DNA of 64,000 bases from Oceanisphaera profunda (GTDB lineage: Bacteria; Pseudomonadota; Gammaproteobacteria; Enterobacterales; Aeromonadaceae), in NCBI RefSeq assembly GCF_002157895.1, contig NZ_CP021377.1, positions 1,364,001 through 1,428,000 of the forward strand, read 5' to 3'. Of this stretch, positions 51,343 to 60,018 are shown piece after piece. Made by a program: the position numbers and the translations under genes. Position 1 is the stretch's first letter; each line of letters starts with the position of its first letter. The notes below the pieces were generated by a model. That model had not been told where the DNA came from and searched no databases. It saw only the letters and a list, made by a program, of their open reading frames with translations.

Positions 51343-51823
51343 TACCTCCCGTTTGTAGGCAGATCTGGCAACGCTCGATCATGCTTTGGGTTAAACGCCA
51401 GACAATGGCCAAACAGAGTAACGGCAACCAAATTAGATAAATCCAGGTGGGATAACCCAAGCCCGGCGACAACGACTCCCAATTATATTCTTCCCAAGCC
51501 AGCAAAGCGCCATACCAAACCACTAGCCCTAGCAATAACACACTGGCCGCCCATTGCAGCACATACAGAGTTGGCCGTAAGCGAATCGGCAACAGCTGTT
51601 CGATAAGCTCAATGCGAATATGCACATGCCGACGCGCAGCCACCGCAGCACCCGCAAAGGTCAGCACCACCAGCAAAAAAACGGAAAACTCTTCGGTAAA
51701 AGCAAAGGACGCATCAGTGGTGTAACGCACCACCACATTGCCTAAGCTGATGATACAGATAATCAGCAGGGCAAGGGCCGCCAGCCAGCGCTCGGGGCGG
51801 GCATCGGGGGCAGATTTAGACAT
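51329..51823 (-). CDS. dctQ: TRAP transporter small permease subunit
   Basis: The start at 51823 (MSKSAPDARPERWLAALAL) gives 164 residues with four hydrophobic helices. RHVHIRIELIEQLLP is the typical cytoplasmic loop of DctQ proteins. It helps couple the substrate-binding protein to the large permease. The open frame continues 21 codons upstream into an intercistronic hairpin, which argues against the longer start. Confidence 0.9.
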   Translation of the reverse strand: MSKSAPDARPERWLAALALLIICIISLGNVVVRYTTDASFAFTEEFSVFLLVVLTFAGAAVAARRHVHIRIELIEQLLPIRLRPTLYVLQWAASVLLLGLVVWYGALLAWEEYNWESLSPGLGYPTWIYLIWLPLLCLAIVWRLTQSMIERCQICLQTGGNDES

Positions 51824-51862
51824 GGGTACAACTCTCGGCAGGAGGTTTAACGTAAATAATGT

Positions 51863-51884
51863 GGCCCGGCGTAGCCGCCGGGCC
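51863..51884 (-). terminator. dctP-dctQ intercistronic hairpin
   Basis: GGCCCGGC pairs with GCCGGGCC around a 6-nt loop. It lies 14 nt after the dctP stop and lacks a strong T-run, so it probably stabilises or partly limits the transcript, giving more binding protein than permease. Confidence 0.6.
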
Positions 51885-51897
51885 AAATAAAAAAGTA

Positions 51898-52905
51898 TTA
51901 ACGGGCGGCAATGGCCGCTTGAGCTTCAGCAACCAGCTCGGCACCAATGCGCGGCGTCCACTTGGTATACACCTCGGCGGTGGCGTCTACAAACGCCTGA
52001 TGTTGCTCAGGAGTCAGCTCGGTTACCTCGACGCCTCGCTCTTTAATAGCAACCAAGGTCTCGCTCAACTCGTTACGAGATTTTTCAATTTCCCAGGCGC
52101 CAGCATCAATAGCCGCTTGTTGCAGCAAGTCGCGGTCTGCTGCTGGCAAGGATTTCCATACCTTTTTATTCACGCCAAAAATCAACGGATCCGCCATGTA
52201 ATGCCACAAAGTCAGATAGCTCTGGCCGACTTGGTCGACCCGCGCCACATCAAATACCGACAATGGGTTTTCTTGGCCATCGATGGCGCCCGTGGTCAGG
52301 GCCGGCTTGGCATCAGCCCAGCTCATTTGGGTTGGATTAGCGCCCAAGGTGCTGAAGGTATCCAGAAACAGCGGCGAACCCACAACCCGAACCTTAAGGC
52401 CTTGCACATCTGCTGGGCTATTGATCGGGTGCTTGGAGTTGGATAATTCGCGAAAACCGTTTTCACCCCAGGCTAACGGCATCACACCTTTTTTGTCGAT
52501 GGCGGCAAAGATTTTCTTACCAGTATCACCCTGAGTAATGGCATCGATGGCAGCTTCATCTGGCATCAAAAATGGCAGCGAGAACAGGTTCAGCTCGGGC
52601 ACCTGCGGCGACCAGTTAATAGTCGAAGCCACGGCCATGTCGATAAGACCGCTGCGCATGGCGGAGAATTCTCGGGTCTGATCGCCAGACACCAACTGGG
52701 CATTGGGATAAACTTTTAGCGTTAGGCGCCCGTCGGAGCGCTCACTCACCAACTCCGCCCATTTTTCTGCAGCCTGCCCCCAAGGGAAGGCATCGGACAG
52801 TACGGTCGATACCGAAAACTCACGGGTTTCCTGAGCAAAAGCAGGAGCGGTGAAGCTCATGCCAAGAACGGCGGTCAAGGCGAACGCCAGCGGTTTGATA
52901 GGCAT
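51898..52905 (-). CDS. dctP: TRAP transporter substrate-binding protein
   Basis: A 335-residue periplasmic protein with a Sec signal (LAFALTAVLGMSFTAPAFA). The DctP fold motifs include VSERSDGRLTLKVYPNAQL, the arginine-containing ligand site in GLKVRVVGSPLFLDTFSTLG, and ADAKPALTTGAIDGQENPL. It captures a carboxylate (C4-dicarboxylate or sugar acid type) for DctQM. The exact ligand is unknown. It is the first gene of the dctPQM operon. A palindrome GTGAC-TTG-GTCAC (53044-53056), 140 nt upstream, might be an operator. Confidence 0.94.
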   Translation of the reverse strand: MPIKPLAFALTAVLGMSFTAPAFAQETREFSVSTVLSDAFPWGQAAEKWAELVSERSDGRLTLKVYPNAQLVSGDQTREFSAMRSGLIDMAVASTINWSPQVPELNLFSLPFLMPDEAAIDAITQGDTGKKIFAAIDKKGVMPLAWGENGFRELSNSKHPINSPADVQGLKVRVVGSPLFLDTFSTLGANPTQMSWADAKPALTTGAIDGQENPLSVFDVARVDQVGQSYLTLWHYMADPLIFGVNKKVWKSLPAADRDLLQQAAIDAGAWEIEKSRNELSETLVAIKERGVEVTELTPEQHQAFVDATAEVYTKWTPRIGAELVAEAQAAIAAR

Positions 52906-53141
52906 AAGAAGTCCTTTTTATTAGTGGGATCCTGTTTGTCCGCCTGCAGAGACTGCTGAGCACGAGACGAATGTCTGCAATAGTGAGATAAAGTCGGTGT
53001 ACAAGTCAATTAGCAATCCGGATTAGTCCCTTGACTGGGATCTGTGACTTGGTCACTCGTTTATTATCTAATCGTAGGAATCAGGTAAAGTGTATTACCT
53101 CCCTTCACCGCCGAAGTACCCCCCCCAGCGCGGCCTTAAAT

Positions 53142-53180
53142 AACAAAGCCCCCGTAACTTAAGTTACGGGGGCTTTGTTT
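53142..53180 (-). terminator. metF terminator
   Basis: On the minus strand CAAAGCCCCCGTAACTT-AAGTTACGGGGGCTTTGTT. A perfect stem with its 3' T-rich tail about 20 nt past the metF stop. Confidence 0.9.
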
Positions 53181-53198
53181 TGTTACTTGCTTAGCTTA

Positions 53199-54137
<939 letters not shown>

Positions 54138-54171
54138 TTATGCCTTGGCTTGAGCATAGACTTACGAAATT

Positions 54172-54665
54172 CTAAGTCGCCGCAACCATGTTCGCCAAGA
54201 CGATACGAGTTTCTTCCCAGATCGCGTCTTCAAACCACACACCCAGATACGTTCTTTTGGAGACGCTCCACGGTCTTGTCGAGCAACTTCACCACTTCTG
54301 CCACAGTCGGCGCCTGGATGAATGTTGTATACGCCAAACCAATCTCATTGGGATAGACGAAGATACGGCACACATCCAGTCATTACATGTCAGAGTGTGA
54401 GGCTTCGGTAGTCATCACGTCTGCATCCAAACGAGCAATTGATTCGATAATTTCGTTGAACTCAGAATAACACAGTGAGTATGGATCTGAGTACTGTCAG
54501 CAACGACAGAAACACTTAAACGTAAAGCAGTTTCGGCTCAGTTTAAATAAGCAGCTTGTGCCGCTTTGCGCAGCGGCATTAATTCACGGAATGCTGGCTC
54601 ATCAATCTGAATAACACCACAACCGCCGCTTCTAAGTCAGCAACCTCAGGAAAAAACAGCCCCGA
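54172..54665 (-). pseudogene. metE: Decayed metE (cobalamin-independent methionine synthase), C-terminal part
   Basis: Minus-strand fragments in MetE order but different frames: EVADLEAA, then VIQIDEPAFRELMPLRKAA, an in-frame stop after [47 protein letters not shown] and finally ERIWV-CGLKTRS. In HTHMCYSEF one A is missing (CACTGTGTTATTCT), which shifts the frame, and the NPD before CGLKTR is deleted. These motifs hold the zinc-ligand His and Cys of MetE. The N-terminal two thirds are absent. The gene is dead. The left end is the old stop TAG; the right limit is approximate. Confidence 0.85.
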
Positions 54666-54757
54666 ATAAGGCTGAAAAATGCAGTGATCGCAGCGACGAC
54701 TACAAAGTTGAATGCACACCAGCCACGACTTAAACCTCTTAGTCACGGTAAATGAGC

Positions 54758-54787
54758 ACAAAAAAGGGCAAATCCTAAGATCTGCCC
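54758..54787 (-). terminator. ompW terminator
   Basis: On the minus strand GGGCAGATC-TTAG-GATTTGCCC is followed by a run of six T. It lies about 45 nt after the ompW stop. Confidence 0.85.
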
Positions 54788-54833
54788 ACTTACTGCTGAG
54801 GCTGAATACCTCACAACCCAAATGACTAATTAG

Positions 54834-55442
54834 TTAGAAGCGATAGCCTAAGCCAACCATCAGACCAATAGGGTCTATGCCAGCATTAAATTTACCTACT
54901 GCAGTTGTGACTTCACTATCAATATCCATATACCAGACAGAACCGTTGACGAACAAATTATCTGTAACCGCCATATCAAGGCCCGCCTGTGCGGCTAAAC
55001 CCCAAGAATCATCGGCTTTTACTTTGGTATCAGCCAGGGCACCACGGCCCTCTTCATCAAAGAAGAACGTGTAGTTAATGCCGGCTCCCACATATGGGCG
55101 TACCTTGCTTTGGGCATTACCAAAATAATATTGTGCCACTAACGTAGGTGGTAAGTGCTTAACTTTAGCTACTTCGCCTAAACCTGCCGTGCTAACAGAA
55201 TGTGAAAAAGGCGTCGCACCCAACAGCTCTACACCCCAGTTGTCAGTTAGCATGTAAGAAAATGTTAGGCCAAGCTGGGTATTATTCTCAGCCTCTAAGT
55301 GGCCGTGACCTAATACGTCATCACCACTACTATTAGAGCTAACGGTTATAGCACCACCACGCACTAAGAAGTCACCCGCTTGATGAGCAAAGGCAGAAGG
55401 AGCCAATAAGGCGGCGGCAACCAGCAAAGAAACTTTTTTCAT
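54834..55442 (-). CDS. ompW: Outer membrane protein OmpW
   Basis: A 202-residue protein with signal peptide MKKVSLLVAAALLAPSAFA. The mature sequence forms an eight-stranded barrel: it starts QAGDFLVRGGAITV, contains TFSYMLTDNWGVELLGATPF and LPPTLVAQYYFG, and ends IGLMVGLGYRF. OmpW-family proteins form a narrow hydrophobic channel and respond to osmolarity and stress. It is a single gene with its own terminator. Confidence 0.95.
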   Translation of the reverse strand: MKKVSLLVAAALLAPSAFAHQAGDFLVRGGAITVSSNSSGDDVLGHGHLEAENNTQLGLTFSYMLTDNWGVELLGATPFSHSVSTAGLGEVAKVKHLPPTLVAQYYFGNAQSKVRPYVGAGINYTFFFDEEGRGALADTKVKADDSWGLAAQAGLDMAVTDNLFVNGSVWYMDIDSEVTTAVGKFNAGIDPIGLMVGLGYRF

Positions 55443-55639
55443 GCTTTATCCTTAATTTATTATGGTGTTGTCTAACTCATTGGCATCAGTTTGCCTCAAT
55501 CTATTTTTGCTGTTTTTGATTTAACGCAAACTTGGTGGTGAAAACTTGATAATCACTGAATTTTTGCTACTAACTAAAATAGCTAAGCTGGCCACTAGCT
55601 AAAGTAGGCGTGTTAGGGTATATCTTAAGTATCGGGTTC

Positions 55640-55670
55640 AGGCAGCGCTTTTAGCGTTGCCTGCTTTTTT
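55640..55670 (+). terminator. Terminator-like hairpin directly before rnk
   Basis: AGGCAGCGCT-TTT-AGCGTTGCCT followed by GCTTTTTT, ending at the ATGGAGG that holds the rnk ribosome binding site. It could attenuate rnk or end a short transcript from the 55.45-55.64 kb region. Confidence 0.7.
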
Positions 55671-55682
55671 ATGGAGGTTTAT

Positions 55683-56090
55683 ATGGCCCAGTTGCCACCT
55701 ATTACTATATCTACCCTAGATCTAGTACGGCTAGAAGCCTTGCTAGAGAAACAGCCCGAGTCTGACGCTGTCACGCGGCTAGAAAACGAACTTGATCGCG
55801 CCCATGTGGTGCCTCCTACCGAGGTGCCTGATAATATAGTGACCATGAACTCCACTATTACGTTTGCCATGGCTACCGGTAAAGAAACCTTTACCAAAAC
55901 GCTGTGTTACCCACGGGATATGGATAACGGCAACGATAAAATCTCGGTATTGGCTCCCATAGGGGCTGCGTTACTGGGTTTAAGCGTTGGCCAAAGCATC
56001 GAATGGCCTGCTCCCAATGGTAAAGCAATGCAGGTGAGCATTACTGCCGTCGACTACCAGCCTGAGCGTGCTGGCGATTACCAAGCATAA
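55683..56090 (+). CDS. rnk: Nucleoside diphosphate kinase regulator Rnk
   Basis: The ATG at 55683 is chosen because GGAGG lies 5 nt before it; an ATG at 55671 is part of that same sequence. This gives 135 residues (E. coli 136). The N-terminal coiled-coil part (LDLVRLEALLEKQ) and GreA-like C-terminal domain (ISVLAPIGAALLGLSVGQSIEW, PERAGDYQA) match Rnk. Rnk-type GreA homologues bind RNA polymerase near the secondary channel and alter NDP kinase levels. A terminator-like hairpin directly precedes the gene. Confidence 0.92.
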   Translation: MAQLPPITISTLDLVRLEALLEKQPESDAVTRLENELDRAHVVPPTEVPDNIVTMNSTITFAMATGKETFTKTLCYPRDMDNGNDKISVLAPIGAALLGLSVGQSIEWPAPNGKAMQVSITAVDYQPERAGDYQA

Positions 56091-56127
56091 ATAGAAAAAG
56101 GCGCATATTTGCGCCTTTTTCTATTTA
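56088..56127. terminator. rnk terminator
   Basis: ATAAATAGAAAAAGGCGCA-TATT-TGCGCCTTTTT and onward to TATTTAT forms a long perfect stem that includes the rnk stop codon. It would act in both directions. Confidence 0.9.
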
Positions 56128-56193
56128 TGCTTACCCAAAAATCAGATGTTGTTATACCTCTTCTCAGCTCCTTATTGCCATTACGGAACCCAC

Positions 56194-57150
56194 TTGAGTT
56201 TATTCATTAATAGTTTGTTATTTGCTTTGTCTATTACGGGGCCGATTTGCCTACTGTTGTTATTAGGCTTAGCCTTACGCCGTAGTCAGATGATGAACGA
56301 AGGCTTTATTGATGGTGCCAGTAAGCTGGTATTTAATATCGCACTGCCCATGCTATTATTTACCAGCATAGCGCAAACCGACTTTAGCCAAATGATCAGC
56401 CTTAAGCTTATTGGTTATGGCATTAGCGCCACACTCATCGCGTTTGTATTACTGGAATGGTTAGCAAGCCGTCTTATCGACAATCGTCGCTTGCGTGGCA
56501 TAGCGGTGCAAGGTGCTTTTCGCGCTAATATGGCGATTATTGGTCTGGCCTACGTTAACAATGCCTACGGCCCCCAAGGCCTGGCAGCTGCAGCCATGTA
56601 TGTTGCGTGCCTCACTATTTTATTTAATGTGTTGGCGGTGATCACGCTTAGCCGCAGCCTTAACCAAGAAGACGCTTTTCCTGTTAAGCAACTGGCTAAA
56701 GGTATCGCGAAAAATCCACTGATTATTGGCATAGTCGCCGCATTACCTTTTGCCGCCAGTAATTGGGCTGTGCCCCAAATGCTGATGCAAACCGGGCAGT
56801 ATCTTGCCCAAATGACACTACCACTCGCGCTGCTATGTACTGGAGCTAGCCTTAGTTTAAGAGGCCATAGAGAAGAAACGGGCCTACTACCCACAGTTGT
56901 CATATTACGGTTATTAGTGATCCCAACCTTGATTACACTGGGCGGCTACTTAGTGGGCTTTAGGGGTATGGAATTAACTATTCTATTCCTCATTAACGCC
57001 GCCCCCACCGCTGCAGCCAGTTATGTCATGGTACGCGCCATGGGCGGTAATGCAGTGCTCGCGGCCAATATCATTGCCGTCACTACCTTGGGGTCCTTAT
57101 TAAGTACCAGCCTAGGAGCCGCGTTATTTAAAGGACTAGGCTGGCTGTAG
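56194..57150 (+). CDS. AEC family transporter
   Basis: A membrane protein of about 318 residues with ten hydrophobic helices of the auxin efflux carrier (AEC) type: LFINSLLFALSITGPICLLLLLG, KLVFNIALPMLLFTSIA and FRANMAIIGLAYVNNAYGPQG; a broken helix NAAPTAAASYVMVRAMGG closes it. The substrate is unknown; bacterial members export small organic acids or amino acids. The TTG at 56194 has GGAA upstream and begins the usual SLFIN start. An ATG at 56146 is in frame but lies 19 nt past the rnk terminator and would add an atypical tail. Confidence 0.85.
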   Translation: MSLFINSLLFALSITGPICLLLLLGLALRRSQMMNEGFIDGASKLVFNIALPMLLFTSIAQTDFSQMISLKLIGYGISATLIAFVLLEWLASRLIDNRRLRGIAVQGAFRANMAIIGLAYVNNAYGPQGLAAAAMYVACLTILFNVLAVITLSRSLNQEDAFPVKQLAKGIAKNPLIIGIVAALPFAASNWAVPQMLMQTGQYLAQMTLPLALLCTGASLSLRGHREETGLLPTVVILRLLVIPTLITLGGYLVGFRGMELTILFLINAAPTAAASYVMVRAMGGNAVLAANIIAVTTLGSLLSTSLGAALFKGLGWL

Positions 57151-57166
57151 CCGGCAAAGAAAACTG

Positions 57167-57871
57167 TTAACGAGATGAGCTTCCAAAGCAAGGCAAACGT
57201 CGGTCTAACCACGCCAATAGGGCGTCATACACGCCGGTGTGCATTAACCACGCCATACCAAAGCAGGCAACCGCGAAGCCGCCAACGTAAATGTCAGTCC
57301 ACCAATGAGCTCCCGCCATAAATCGGGGAGCTGAGAAAATGACCACGAATACACAACCCCATAATCCTGCTTTCCAAGATAGAAAACGCCAGACAAAAGC
57401 AGTAAAGATCATCAGCATCAAGCCGTGATCTCCAGGAAAACTATCGCCCGAGGAGTCTTTAGTTTTAAAGCTAGCCAATTCAGTAAGGCGATAGATATTC
57501 TCAAAAGTCAGGGTCGGACTCGGTCTTTCTATCGGAATAGCACGTCCTAACTGATTCAAGCCTACCGCTGTTAGCAACATCATAAAGCCAACAATCAATA
57601 ACTGACGTTTGCGCTCCGCAGTCGCACCACGATAATAGCTGTAATAGACAACACCCATCGCCAGCAGTGCCACACCATCGAAGGCTCGGTTGTTCGCCAC
57701 CGCAATGCCATTAACCCAAGCTTGGCTGCTGCCAATTTTATTATTAAAATAATAAAAAACTGCCTTGTCGATATCCAACCAAAAGCCATGGTTCGGTAAC
57801 AGATACCAACTCGCAAACACTGCGATTGCCACTAAGTTCCAAAATAGCCATTTATTAAATTGTAGCGACAT
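57167..57871 (-). CDS. lpxT: Kdo2-lipid A phosphotransferase LpxT (PAP2 family)
   Basis: LpxT moves phosphate from undecaprenyl diphosphate to the 1-position of lipid A at the periplasmic face. The 234-residue protein has about six membrane helices. It matches E. coli LpxT (YeiU) in several blocks: SWYLLPNHGFWLDIDK, NNRAFDGVALLAMG, RPSPTLTFENIYR, DSFPGDHGLMLMIF and the third phosphatase motif PRFMAGAHWWTD. It is convergent with the AEC transporter, 16 nt apart. Confidence 0.93.
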   Translation of the reverse strand: MSLQFNKWLFWNLVAIAVFASWYLLPNHGFWLDIDKAVFYYFNNKIGSSQAWVNGIAVANNRAFDGVALLAMGVVYYSYYRGATAERKRQLLIVGFMMLLTAVGLNQLGRAIPIERPSPTLTFENIYRLTELASFKTKDSSGDSFPGDHGLMLMIFTAFVWRFLSWKAGLWGCVFVVIFSAPRFMAGAHWWTDIYVGGFAVACFGMAWLMHTGVYDALLAWLDRRLPCFGSSSR

Positions 57872-58108
57872 GGCGCCCTCTTATTTTAAGTATCGCTTTG
57901 AGGCCAGCATTGTACGGATTTTTATGCCGTTAGCCCACAGTCCTCACTGACTCTACAGAATCGCACTCGAGCTATCCAAACACTTTAGCTAGGTAATGAG
58001 GCAAGTGCCCCGCGCGCTCCAACTTAGCCACGATTAACCTCCCCGCCTTGCTTGTGTTAAAATAACTGTATTATTTTTATCCATAATATTTTAGGACATT
58101 CAATCCTT

Positions 58109-58396
58109 ATGAACTTTAAAGAATTTCAGGCTTCACTTAAACAACCAACGCCACCGGCCGGTTTATCAGACGCTCTTAAAGCCTTATGGCTGGACGCTAA
58201 TCAGCAATGGGAAGAAGCTCACGAAGTCATTCGTGACAATACCGACCAGCCTTCCGCTTGGGTGCATGCCTATTTGCACCACGTAGAAGGCGTGTTATGG
58301 AACGCCGATTATTGGTACGGCCGCGCCAAGAAGAAACGCCCTAACTGCAGCACTCAAGATGAATGGCAGCAAATCGTGCAGACTTTGACTTCGTAA
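58109..58396 (+). CDS. Small conserved protein of unknown function
   Basis: A 95-residue soluble protein, tryptophan- and histidine-rich. LWLDANQQWEEAHEVIRDN, SAWVHAYLHHVEGVLWNADYWYGRA and KKKRPNC resemble a widespread family of short uncharacterised proteins. The conserved His, Glu, Asp and Trp residues could form a binding site, but no reaction is known. It stands alone, divergent from lpxT and next to the accessory region. Confidence 0.75.
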   Translation: MNFKEFQASLKQPTPPAGLSDALKALWLDANQQWEEAHEVIRDNTDQPSAWVHAYLHHVEGVLWNADYWYGRAKKKRPNCSTQDEWQQIVQTLTS

Positions 58397-58442
58397 AGTG
58401 GTGATACAATTCTAAGTAAAGATGTAATCTAGAGCGTATTAT

Positions 58443-58980
58443 CAATTATGCCAGCCAAATAACTGCTGATACGAAATCAACATCGACTGGTAGTGTTTCG
58501 CCAGTCGTTCGTATCTCGTCGCTATCCGACAAAATTGCTTCAATTTCTGGAAAAACGCTCTACCAAGTTACGATCTTTGTGGATATTTCGGTTCAACGGC
58601 CTCGGTTATTAGCTGATCCTTTTTGATGGAATGACTGCTTCAGCCCCAATATCCTGAATGCGCTCAACAAACGCATCTGAAACATACACCTTATCAGCCA
58701 AGACTTGGCCAGGTATAAACCCTTCCAATAGTGCCTCTACTTGACCGTATTCAGAGGCTTGTTCCCGGTTAACAGTAAGCGCACAAGACTCCCAAAGCAT
58801 CCACGGCTGCATGGATTTTGGTTGTCAGTCCAGCTCTGAATTTTCCCATCGTTTCGACTGTCTTGCGCTGTTTTTTGCTGCCCCGTGCTGATGAACACGA
58901 ACGATGCTGCCGTCGACCATGAGCTACAAAATCAGTCTCTTCTGATAACGATTCCATTACCTAAGCCCGCCATATCTCAT
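58443..58980 (-). pseudogene. Degenerate IS5-family (IS427-group) transposase
   Basis: Minus-strand fragments in transposase order but in different frames: KFRAGLTTKIHAAVDALG (58.8-58.9 kb), then EALLEGFIPGQVLADKVYVSD and IQDIGAEAVIPSKR, and finally a frame with FFQKLKQFCRIATRYERLAKHYQ near 58.5 kb. This is the DDE core and C terminus of IS5-type transposases. At least two frameshifts break it and no intact ends were found. It is an old remnant at the left border of the accessory region. Confidence 0.75.
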
Positions 58981-59114
58981 CAGCAGATACCTCAAATGCA
59001 TCAAGGTATCTAATGATGAAAAATATCTCAAATGAGAAAGCACCCTAGAGAATGGTCAAAATACCAGCTTTGAAACGCTAGTCCGTATCGCCATGGTATT
59101 AAGGTCGAGTTAAA

Positions 59115-59219
59115 GAACTAGAGGCGCTATTTCAGCCCAAAGTCGACAGCTTAGATGATCTTATGCGCTATGAAGCGAGCGCTAAGCGGCAGCGCATTAA
59201 ACAGAAAACTAAGCAGTAA
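59115..59219 (+). pseudogene. Unrecognised coding-like fragment
   Basis: A plus-strand frame ending at TAA 59217-59219 encodes ELEALFQPKVDSLDDLM and a basic tail KRQRIKQKTKQ. It has no start codon or ribosome binding site and is preceded by stops. It looks like the C terminus of a lost protein between the IS5 remnant and hipA. I cannot name the family. Confidence 0.25.
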
Positions 59220-59254
59220 GCCGCTGGCGTTGAGCAACTCAATTGATCTTCAGC

Positions 59255-59368
59255 CTAATATTCAAAAAATACACCCTGACGGTTTTGTGCCAGCACACCG
59301 ACCAATACGGCTTCGCCCGTAGAGAGCGTTCTACTTACCGCCAGCTTTTGAATGGGTTTAAAAGCCAT
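59255..59368 (-). pseudogene. hipA: Truncated hipA (toxin kinase) N-terminus
   Basis: Starting at the ATG overlapping the hipB stop, 37 residues read MAFKPIQKLAVSRTLSTGEA and VLVGVLAQNRQGVFFEY, then TAG. This is the N-terminal subdomain of HipA toxins, which are normally about 430 residues long; the kinase domain is gone. The 11-nt overlap with hipB shows an original hipBA operon. No further HipA sequence is visible beyond the stop. Confidence 0.75.
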
Positions 59369-59651
59369 CTTTTAGTACCTCCTCAATAGAGGTGGGCATA
59401 CTTTTATTAGGCGCGGGAGTTTGTGTTAGCTCGTATAGGCGTTTGAGATCGTCTAAGCACTGCCAGATGAGCAGTAATTGGCGAAATGAGATAATCCCGG
59501 TGAGTTCAAATTTTTTGATGGTCGATGCAGGCACGCAACTACGTTCAGCCAAGGCATCTCTGGACAGCTTGGCTTGTTCGCGTAAAGCACGCAAATGCGC
59601 CGCAAAAGCACGTTGCACATCCGTATCGTCAATGAGTAAAAAGCGAGTCAT
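59358..59651 (-). CDS. hipB: HipB-like antitoxin (XRE family), orphan
   Basis: A 97-residue protein with one helix-turn-helix of XRE type (HLRALREQAKLSRDALAERSCVPASTIKKFE, about residues 18-48). A C-terminal helical part ends EEVLKDGF. It precedes the truncated hipA with overlapping stop and start. HipB normally neutralises HipA and represses the operon. With no kinase left in this copy, it is an orphan antitoxin or may act on HipA proteins encoded elsewhere. Confidence 0.75.
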   Translation of the reverse strand: MTRFLLIDDTDVQRAFAAHLRALREQAKLSRDALAERSCVPASTIKKFELTGIISFRQLLLIWQCLDDLKRLYELTQTPAPNKSMPTSIEEVLKDGF

Positions 59652-59727
59652 AAATCACCAAGATTAGATACCATAGTATCTATTATAGCTCTTTTGGCTC
59701 CATAACGGACACTATGGTACCCAACAC

Positions 59728-60018
59728 TTACTTTAGCTTAAGCTTGAGCTTACGCAGAAACAGCACATATACAAAGGTGTAAAACACCACGTCAGCGATC
59801 AGTAAATGCTTCAAAAAGTACCCGTACTGTTGCACATCGGCAGTAAAAAACAGCAGGCCTACCCCTTTCGCCAGCACTAATGAGCTAACAAAGCCTGCGC
59901 CAATAGAGCCTGTAAAGAGCAATAAGAAAAGCCAAATCAGAGCAAGAACGGGTGACACGCCGACCTTAACTAAATGTTGGGGGCTTAGGTTTTTTAATTT
60001 AGCTATAAAACTCATCAT
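59728..60018 (-). CDS. Small membrane protein coupled to the PLD-helicase gene
   Basis: A 96-residue hydrophobic protein with about three membrane helices (residues about 22-40 PVLALIWLFLLLFTGSIGAG, 41-58, and 68-90), ending in a basic tail LRKLKLKLK. Its ATG follows the helicase stop directly (TAAATGATG), so translation should be coupled; an ATG one codon later is an alternative. I do not recognise the family. The arrangement suggests that it works with the helicase, perhaps as a membrane anchor or effector. Nothing in the sequence proves this. Confidence 0.65.
   Translation of the reverse strand: MMSFIAKLKNLSPQHLVKVGVSPVLALIWLFLLLFTGSIGAGFVSSLVLAKGVGLLFFTADVQQYGYFLKHLLIADVVFYTFVYVLFLRKLKLKLK

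Noticed and set aside
53044..53056. GTGAC-TTG-GTCAC palindrome as a defined operator
   Set aside because: It is a single short palindrome 140 nt before dctP with no second site and no regulator gene nearby; it is mentioned only as a possibility in the dctP entry.
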